From Flavobacteriaceae bacterium (GTDB lineage: Bacteria; Bacteroidota; Bacteroidia; Flavobacteriales; Flavobacteriaceae), in the NCBI GenBank assembly GCA_023700885.1, contig JAMPYA010000022.1, positions 1 to 18,477 on the forward strand: a stretch of 18,477 nt of DNA, read 5' to 3'. Every line of letters starts with the position of its first letter. The stretch's first letter is position 1. Positions 13,404 through 18,477 of this stretch are shown one piece after another. The position numbers and the translations under genes were made by a program. The notes under the pieces are model-generated. The model was not told the origin of the DNA. It was given only the letters and a program-made list of their open reading frames with translations, and searched no databases.

Positions 13404-15110
13404 TTAAATAGATAAAATCCAATGTTCATTGTTTATTAATATATTCTCTCCAACTTTTACTCTAGATCTATTTCCGTTTTCTTCTACTTTGATGTCAATT
13501 CCGTCAACATCAATTTTTACATTTACATTATCGTTATTTTTAATAATTTCGCTGCAATCTAAACACTTTAATCCTTCATTAGTCATTTGATAATAGTGTT
13601 TTATCATATCGTCATCATAAATATCATCTGTATTTTCAACATCATATAAATATGTTTTGGTTGATTTATCTAGATAAATGAATGAGTTTACAGGAAGAAA
13701 TACGGTAATTTCAACCTCTTGGTTTTGATAAATATTTTCTAAGTTAGATAAGAAATAGCCATCTAATTGTAATTTTTTATCAGTTAAATTAAATTTGTAC
13801 TCTATTTGCTCAGCAAATTCATTTGCGGCATTTCTTGAATTTCCTTCAGCTTCTTTTCTGATTTTTACAAAAGCAGTTTCAGTATCACTTTTAGCAAAAT
13901 CTAACTTTATTTTAGATGAATACAATTTTTCAACTCCATTATCAACAATAACTTCAAATCCATGTCTTTTTCTTAATGATTTTGAATCATAAAATTCATC
14001 ATTTCCTATCATTTTAATATCAAGAGTATCTGTTATAACATTTGGTAAATCATGATTTGTGGTATGAAAACCGTTATAAGCTGTATGAGTTGAGTATTCA
14101 ATTCCTGAAAATATTAAACCTAAAATTGCTACTAACCATAATCCTAATAAGGTAAGTTTTAGTGTTTTACCCATAGATTTAGCGCTATTAGAAATAATCT
14201 TAATTCCTAGCATAAAAAGGAAAACAAATGGAATTCCGATTGCAGTAAAAATAAAAACGATTAATAACCAAATGGGTAATGTTGATTTAAAGAAAAATGG
14301 AGGATATTGAGCAAATTCAGATCCAAATCCAAGCATTTCAAAAGTTCCTAAAGAAAATCCGCCAGCAATTAAACCAATAATGACAGAGGTTGCAATGATA
14401 ATAATTAAGATACCTATAAATTTACCTAAAACCATAAACAGCGTTGCAAACACTTTGCCAAGGGTGTCAACTATTTCTTGTGCACCTGTTTTAGCTTTTG
14501 AGTAATCAGCACCTTTTATTCTGTCGCTTACATCTTTAAATTCTTCTTTTATTTTTTTTTCTATGTTGCTTAAATTAACAACTTCACCTTTCATTTGTAA
14601 TTTTTCGGTAGTTGTTTTAGCTTCTGGAACTAAAATCCAAAAGATAATATAAATTAAGAATCCGGTACCTCCAAAGAAAACGAGAATTAACCATAGAATT
14701 CTAATCCATATTACATCGATACCAAAATAATGACCCAATCCAGATGCAACTCCTCCTAAAATTTTATCATCACCATCTCGGAATAACTTTTTGGAACTGT
14801 GTGATGTTTGATAGGTATTTTTCTTATCACTGAAAAGCTCCTCATCAAAAGCGTAATCTTCAGGTTGCCCCATCACTTTTATGATTTCATCAATGTGATG
14901 TTGATTAATGACTTGACGATCATCTTTTATTTTTTCTGATAATAATTCACTAATTCTAGCTTCAATATCAGTAATAATTTCGTCTTTTCCATAAGGATCA
15001 TTACTAAGAGATGTGTTAATGGCATCTAAATAGCGTCTTAATTTCTCATAAGCTAATTCATCGATATGAAAATAAATTCCTCCTAAATTGATGTTAATTG
15101 TCTTATTCAT
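13404..15110 (-). CDS. PspC-domain membrane protein
   Basis: This 568-residue membrane protein starts at the ATG at 15110 (MNKTININLGG), one base after the PadR stop. A frame extension to 15161 lies inside padR and is unlikely. The N-terminal 100 residues are soluble and helical (IHIDELAY-type, YLDAINTSLSNDPYGKDEI, VMGQPEDYA). The PspC domain covers about 108-164: KLFRDGDDKILGGVASGLGHYF-type motif, then a membrane span ending FWILVPEA. More spans lie near 228-252, 279-303 and 320-337. The last 230 residues are soluble, extracytoplasmic and rich in Asp and beta strands. PspC proteins act in phage-shock/envelope-stress responses. The long extra domain is a Bacteroidota form. It is placed between its probable regulator (PadR) and a head-GIN lipoprotein. 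Confidence 0.86.
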   Translation of the reverse strand: MNKTININLGGIYFHIDELAYEKLRRYLDAINTSLSNDPYGKDEIITDIEARISELLSEKIKDDRQVINQHHIDEIIKVMGQPEDYAFDEELFSDKKNTYQTSHSSKKLFRDGDDKILGGVASGLGHYFGIDVIWIRILWLILVFFGGTGFLIYIIFWILVPEAKTTTEKLQMKGEVVNLSNIEKKIKEEFKDVSDRIKGADYSKAKTGAQEIVDTLGKVFATLFMVLGKFIGILIIIIATSVIIGLIAGGFSLGTFEMLGFGSEFAQYPPFFFKSTLPIWLLIVFIFTAIGIPFVFLFMLGIKIISNSAKSMGKTLKLTLLGLWLVAILGLIFSGIEYSTHTAYNGFHTTNHDLPNVITDTLDIKMIGNDEFYDSKSLRKRHGFEVIVDNGVEKLYSSKIKLDFAKSDTETAFVKIRKEAEGNSRNAANEFAEQIEYKFNLTDKKLQLDGYFLSNLENIYQNQEVEITVFLPVNSFIYLDKSTKTYLYDVENTDDIYDDDMIKHYYQMTNEGLKCLDCSEIIKNNDNVNVKIDVDGIDIKVEENGNRSRVKVGENILINNEHWILSI

Positions 15111-15111
15111 T

Positions 15112-15447
15112 TTATTTTGATTTTTTGTTAGTGATAAGTGTAACCGCTTCGTGTAATTCATTCCAAGTAAGATCTAATTCTTTAAGAAATAACTTGCCGG
15201 TTTCTGTAAGTCCGTAATATTTTCTTGGTGGTCCGGAAGTTGATTCTTCCCATCGGTAGCTGAGTAATCCATCATTTTTTAAGCGAGTTAAAAGCGGATA
15301 AACAGTTCCTTCTACCACAAGCATTTTTGCGTCTTTAAGCTCAGATAATATCTCATTTGTATAGGCATCCTCATGTTGTAAAACTGATAAAATGCAATAC
15401 TCTAAGACTCCTTTTCGCATTTGCGCTTTAGTGTTTTCAATGTTCAT
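15112..15447 (-). CDS. PadR-family transcriptional regulator
   Basis: This 111-residue winged-helix DNA-binding protein shows the PadR pattern: MRKGVLEYCILSVLQ at the start, wing and recognition region EGTVYPLLTRLKNDGLLSYRW, then STSGPPRKYYGLTETGKLFL. A short C-terminal helix (ELDLTWNELHEAVTLI) serves for dimerisation, as in the small subfamily-1 PadR proteins. PadR proteins usually repress their own and neighbouring genes until a ligand binds. Here the obvious targets are the downstream PspC and head-GIN genes, with which it is packed (1-base gap), and the promoter ahead of the DUF4870 gene. The inducing signal is unknown. No clear inverted-repeat operator was identified. Confidence 0.92.
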   Translation of the reverse strand: MNIENTKAQMRKGVLEYCILSVLQHEDAYTNEILSELKDAKMLVVEGTVYPLLTRLKNDGLLSYRWEESTSGPPRKYYGLTETGKLFLKELDLTWNELHEAVTLITNKKSK

Positions 15448-15466
15448 ATTGGGCGTTTTTAGGCTA

Positions 15467-15910
15467 TTATTTAATAAATTTAATTCGTAAAGGATAGTTA
15501 TATATTGCTCCTTGTTGTGCTTTTACTGCTGCCAGTATGATTACAATAAATTTAAATATTGACATGGTTCCGAATAACAGTATAATTCCGAATATTGAAA
15601 ACCAACCTCCAAATTCTAACATATGATTCATGCTTTCAAAATGATCCATATGCTCCATATGTGTTACCATATTAAAGATGGTTTTGAAAAATATTGGAAA
15701 AAGTGCCATAAAAAGAACGAGGTAATACAATAAGAAACTCAAATTAAAATTTACAGCTTCTTTTCCATGTTGGTCAATAAATTCACTTTCCTCTTTCTTA
15801 AGATTCCAAATGATTAATGGAACTAAAACACTTCCTAAAGGTAAAAAGTACCCAGAAAATGCAGAAAGATGAATTAAAAATGAACTGTTTTTTTCGTTAT
15901 TTGTTGTCAT
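15467..15910 (-). CDS. DUF4870-family membrane protein
   Basis: This 147-residue protein has about three to four membrane spans (near 13-31, 52-75, 97-120 and 121-135). The DUF4870 signature is HLSAFSGYFLPLGSVLVPLI, followed by FIDQHGKEAVNFNLSFLLYY; the His-Gly-Lys/Arg-Glu-Ala-Val-Asn-Phe block is diagnostic. A Met/His-rich loop (MVTHMEHMDHFESMNHMLEF, about 80-99) lies between the spans. It could contact a metal, but this may equally be chance. It is the first gene of the transcript leading to PadR and PspC (19-base gap) and has a good promoter just upstream. The family has no known function. It is small, multi-span and common near envelope-stress genes. Confidence 0.8.
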   Translation of the reverse strand: MTTNNEKNSSFLIHLSAFSGYFLPLGSVLVPLIIWNLKKEESEFIDQHGKEAVNFNLSFLLYYLVLFMALFPIFFKTIFNMVTHMEHMDHFESMNHMLEFGGWFSIFGIILLFGTMSIFKFIVIILAAVKAQQGAIYNYPLRIKFIK

Positions 15911-15938
15911 AATTATGGTATTTCATTATAATCTTATA

Positions 15939-15970
15939 CAAATATATGGATAAAAGATAGTAATATGCAA
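15939..15970 (-). promoter_or_regulatory. Promoter of the DUF4870-PadR-PspC operon
   Basis: On the - strand, TTG at 15970-15968 is followed after 21 bases by TATATTTG at 15946-15939, an exact fit to the Bacteroidota consensus. The -7 element ends 28 bases before the start codon. This is where PadR would be expected to bind, though no operator repeat was resolved. Confidence 0.62.
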
Positions 15971-16062
15971 TACAAAGTACTTAATTTTAACATTTAATTA
16001 ACATTTTAAAATCGTATTAATTTTATAAAAATTTGGTTATATTGCCTGAAAAATAATTAAGT

Positions 16063-16521
16063 ATGGAAGTTACAGCTAAAAGCTTTAACAGTTTTTTAAT
16101 GTTTAAGTTACCATCGGCTTTTTTGTGCGGTGTTAAACTAAAAGAGCTCACTCAAGAACATGCAATTGCAACAGTAAAATATAGATGGATTAATCAAAAT
16201 CCGTTTAATTCTATGTATTTTGCGGTACAATCTATGGCTGCAGAATTAGCAACGGGAGCGTTAGTGATCAAAAAAATTAGAGAAAGTAAAAAGCCAATTT
16301 CAATGTTGGTTACCAATCATCATGGGAGTTTTTCAAAAAAAGCAGTTGGATTAATAACATTTACTTGTTTAGATGGAGCGTTAATACAAAATGCTTTGGA
16401 TGAAACTATTAAAACAGGTTTAGGTCAAACTATTAAGATGAAATCAGTTGGAGTAAATGAAAAGGGAGAAGAAGTTTCTTCTTATGAATTTGAATGGAGT
16501 GTTAGGTTAAAATCAAAATAA
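16063..16521 (+). CDS. DUF4442 hotdog-fold protein (thioesterase-like)
   Basis: This 152-residue cytosolic protein matches the DUF4442 group of hotdog-fold proteins: a start of the type FNSFLMFKLPSAFLCGVKLKEL, then ATVKYRWINQNPFNSMYFAVQSMAAELATGAL. The Asn-Pro-[FY]-x-[ST]-[IM] segment with the following long helix is the hallmark and corresponds to the acyl-CoA thioesterase active-site region. The rest is beta sheet (SMLVTNHHGSFSKKAVGLITF). Substrate and activity are not known, and thioesterase action on acyl-CoA is inferred only from the fold. It is a single-gene unit on the + strand, divergent from the DUF4870 operon and convergent with the DUF4369 lipoprotein. The 152 bases ahead hold no clear TAnnTTTG on this strand. 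Confidence 0.78.
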   Translation: MEVTAKSFNSFLMFKLPSAFLCGVKLKELTQEHAIATVKYRWINQNPFNSMYFAVQSMAAELATGALVIKKIRESKKPISMLVTNHHGSFSKKAVGLITFTCLDGALIQNALDETIKTGLGQTIKMKSVGVNEKGEEVSSYEFEWSVRLKSK

Positions 16522-16537
16522 AAAAAGAGCGATTTTT

Positions 16538-17236
16538 TTATTCATTTTTTTTAATGTCTTTAATAAATGTATTGAGTTGCTTGCCATATTTAGATAGTTT
16601 TATTTTATCAGACAAAGAGTGCTGAATAGTGTCTAATAATTGTACGTTTGCATCGTTTAATTGTGTTAAGGCTAAATAAGGTGCAATTTCATAATCTGCA
16701 TGATTTACGGCAAAATTAGTAGTATATAAATAACGGCGTTTTAATAAACTATTATATTCATCTTGAACTTTTTTGGTAAGCAATAGGTTTTTAGCTTTAA
16801 CGGCTTTAAAATTTCTTTCAATTAGTTCTAATTGTCGATCATTAAATTTGCGAATCATTTCTTGATGCTCATCTAAATATTCCTGATTTTTACCACCAGC
16901 AACTTTAAATGCAGTACTAAATCTTTCTAGTTTAGTATTAATTGTAAATGTTCCTTGTTCTCCAAAAAACGCAATTTTGTCATTAAAATCTGAATTATTT
17001 ATAGATAAGTAATAAATTTCAGGACTCTCAACAATAGTTTTAAGATTAAAAGTATTAACTCCATCTAAATAAATAGAATCTACAGAAATTAATATGGTAT
17101 CCTGTATTTTTTGTAAATACAACTTCCCCTTTTTGAGTCCTTCTATGGTTCCTTTTACAGTCATTTGATTTTCTTTTTTTGATGAGCAAGAAAAAAGCAA
17201 TGAAATAGTTAAAATTGAAATAAATATTTTTTTCAT
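16538..17236 (-). CDS. DUF4369-domain lipoprotein
   Basis: This 232-residue protein has a lipoprotein signal (MKKIFISILTISLLFSCSS, lipid-modified Cys17). A DUF4369 domain follows (about 22-115): VKGTIEGLKKGKLYLQKI, a beta-rich stretch and AFFGEQGTFTINTKLERFSTAFKVAGGKNQEY. In many Bacteroidota proteins this domain precedes a thioredoxin-like (TlpA/AhpC) domain. Here the second half (about 120-230) is instead helical and charged and has no CxxC, so no thiol-disulfide activity is expected. The likely location is the periplasm, anchored to a membrane. It lies 58 bases downstream of the DUF819 gene with its own possible promoter. Its 3' end converges with the DUF4442 gene, with only 16 bases between the two stops. 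Confidence 0.78.
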   Translation of the reverse strand: MKKIFISILTISLLFSCSSKKENQMTVKGTIEGLKKGKLYLQKIQDTILISVDSIYLDGVNTFNLKTIVESPEIYYLSINNSDFNDKIAFFGEQGTFTINTKLERFSTAFKVAGGKNQEYLDEHQEMIRKFNDRQLELIERNFKAVKAKNLLLTKKVQDEYNSLLKRRYLYTTNFAVNHADYEIAPYLALTQLNDANVQLLDTIQHSLSDKIKLSKYGKQLNTFIKDIKKNE

Positions 17237-17259
17237 GTTATAATATTAATTAAGGAATA

Positions 17260-17291
17260 CAAATATGTACATTTTTAAATAAATAAACCAA
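17260..17291 (-). promoter_or_regulatory. Possible promoter of the DUF4369 gene
   Basis: On the - strand, TTG at 17291-17289 is followed after 21 bases by CATATTTG at 17267-17260, one mismatch from TAnnTTTG. The element lies in the 58-base gap after the DUF819 gene, 24 bases before the start codon. Confidence 0.42.
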
Positions 17292-17294
17292 TTT

Positions 17295-18477
17295 TTAAGG
17301 CGATACAATTCGCATTAATTCTGCTGTTAACATAGCGCCATAAGTGCCAATTACATACCCAAAAACGGCTAATAAAACACCTACGGTAGCTAACGATGGA
17401 TGAAATGCAGACGCAACAATAGGAGCAGAAGCAACGCCACCTACATTTGCTTGACTTCCAACTGCTAAAAAGAAAAAGGGAGCTTTAATTATTTTGGCAA
17501 CTATTATTAAAAATATAGCGTGTATTGAAATCCAAACGATACCAACTATCAACAATCCCGGATTTTCAAAAAGTTTGGATAAATCCATTTTCATTCCTAT
17601 TGTTGCGACTAAAATGTAGATAAAAACACTTCCTATTTTACTAGCACCTGCTCCTTCGTATGATTTTAAATTAGTAAATGAAAAAACAATTCCTAAGGTA
17701 GTAGCAATGGTAATCATCCAAAAGAAATGGGAACTAAAAGATGATAATGCAGATGATTTATCAGTAATAATTTCAAAATTTTCAATTAAATAGTTGGAGA
17801 TATGTGTTGCTCCAAAATGAGAGATTCCAACAGTTGTAAATGCAATTGATAATAATACGATTAAATCTGTTAATGTAGGGTTTCGAGTTACTTTTTCAGC
17901 ATAGGTTGATACTGTTTTTTTAAGTTCTTCAATAGCTGAAGTATCTGATTGTAGCCATTTGTCAATTTTTTCAGATTTGCCAATGCCCATCAAAATAATA
18001 GCCATCCATAAGTTTCCAATCACAATATCCACCAAAACCATTCCGCCATAATTTTTGGGATTGTACTCATAAATTTCTAACATGGCAGCTTGATTAGCAC
18101 CTCCACCAATCCAACTACCTGCAATGGTAGCCAATCCTCTCCAAACCGCATCCGGTCCAACCCCACCAACAGTTTCTGGTGAAACAACTGAAATTAGTAA
18201 TACTGCTAAAGGACCTCCAATTATAATTCCTACAGTACCTGCAAAGAACATAATTAAAGCCTTTGGACCTAAATTAAACATGGCTTTTAAATCGACGCTA
18301 AGCGTCATAAGAACCAATGCAGCCGGAAGTAAAAATCTACTTGCTACAAAATATAAATTAGAATGGGCGTCAGAAATAACTCCTAATGAACTTAAAATTG
18401 AAGGTAATAAATAAGCCATTAAGAGTGCTGGCATCACTTTATAAAAATTTGACCAATATTTATTGTCAGAATTGGAG
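17295..18477 (-). CDS. DUF819-family membrane protein (5' end outside the window)
   Basis: At least 394 codons, with about ten or more membrane spans. The family pattern is clear: VMPALLMAYLLPSILSSLGV, LPAALVLMTLSVDLKAMFNLGPKAL, then GSWIGGGANQAAMLEIYE and ATIGMKMDLSKL. It ends with AVGSQANVGGVASAPIVASAFHPSLA. The duplicated Gly/Asn/Gln-rich segments suggest an inverted-repeat transporter fold. A GTG at 18437 and an ATG at 18434 look like starts, but the frame stays open to the window edge. The upstream residues (SDNKYWSNFYK) read straight into the first span, so the true start lies to the right. The substrate is unknown; the family resembles sodium-dependent secondary transporters only in general form. 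Confidence 0.85.
   Translation of the reverse strand, partial: SNSDNKYWSNFYKVMPALLMAYLLPSILSSLGVISDAHSNLYFVASRFLLPAALVLMTLSVDLKAMFNLGPKALIMFFAGTVGIIIGGPLAVLLISVVSPETVGGVGPDAVWRGLATIAGSWIGGGANQAAMLEIYEYNPKNYGGMVLVDIVIGNLWMAIILMGIGKSEKIDKWLQSDTSAIEELKKTVSTYAEKVTRNPTLTDLIVLLSIAFTTVGISHFGATHISNYLIENFEIITDKSSALSSFSSHFFWMITIATTLGIVFSFTNLKSYEGAGASKIGSVFIYILVATIGMKMDLSKLFENPGLLIVGIVWISIHAIFLIIVAKIIKAPFFFLAVGSQANVGGVASAPIVASAFHPSLATVGVLLAVFGYVIGTYGAMLTAELMRIVSP

Noticed and set aside
13795..13992. Open frame on the + strand inside the PspC gene
   Set aside because: Antisense to the soluble C-terminal domain of the PspC protein, with no recognisable features.
16519..16545. Terminator between the convergent DUF4442 and DUF4369 genes
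   Set aside because: AAAAAAA and TTTTTTT flank GAGCGA, giving an A-T only stem too weak to call.
18124..18414. Open frame on the + strand opposite the DUF819 gene
   Set aside because: Antisense to conserved transporter segments; the Pro/Thr-rich product is the mirror of Gly/Val-rich coding.

Overview
The window looks like chromosomal DNA of a marine- or soil-type Flavobacteriaceae member (Bacteroidota). The DNA is strongly AT-rich. Several promoters match the Bacteroidota form (TTG, 19-21 bases, TAnnTTTG), and there are no clear Shine-Dalgarno sites. The families present (2TM-domain proteins, head-GIN/DUF2807 proteins, a B12-less MutA, NosDFY) are typical of that group. No mobile element, CRISPR array, rRNA or origin is visible. 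No gene-free stretch exceeds about 160 bases; the longest are 4702-4832, 10498-10627 and 15911-16062.

Left edge (1-1650, + strand): the 3' end of nosD, then nosF and nosY. These form the ABC-type maturation/assembly part of a nitrous-oxide reductase locus whose nosZ/nosL would lie to the left, outside the window. Facing it (1700-4701, - strand) is a compact sensory operon. In transcription order it holds a possible 60-residue secreted peptide, a LytS-like membrane histidine kinase fused at its C-terminus to a 2TM domain, two free-standing 2TM-domain proteins and a LytTR response regulator.

Centre (4833-9861, - strand): uridine kinase, a DivIC/FtsB-like division protein, the small and large subunits of methylmalonyl-CoA mutase (very short gaps or overlaps, probably one operon) and a MarC-family membrane protein. 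Next come tRNA-Pro(TGG) and tRNA-Thr(TGT), with a good promoter and terminator of their own. A thioredoxin-like protein lacking the second active-site Cys follows, divergent from thioredoxin reductase (trxB).

Right part (11691-15910, - strand): an apparent envelope-stress type cluster transcribed as DUF4870 protein, PadR regulator, large PspC-domain membrane protein, head-GIN lipoprotein with a regular SSG ladder, terminator, then a second head-GIN protein. The window ends with a DUF4442 hotdog protein (+ strand), a DUF4369 lipoprotein and a DUF819 membrane protein that runs off the right edge.

Nothing here is clearly a new defence or mobile system. The most unusual items are the kinase-2TM fusion with its two 2TM paralogues, the monothiol thioredoxin beside trxB, the SSG-ladder head-GIN pair and the unknown small secreted peptide.
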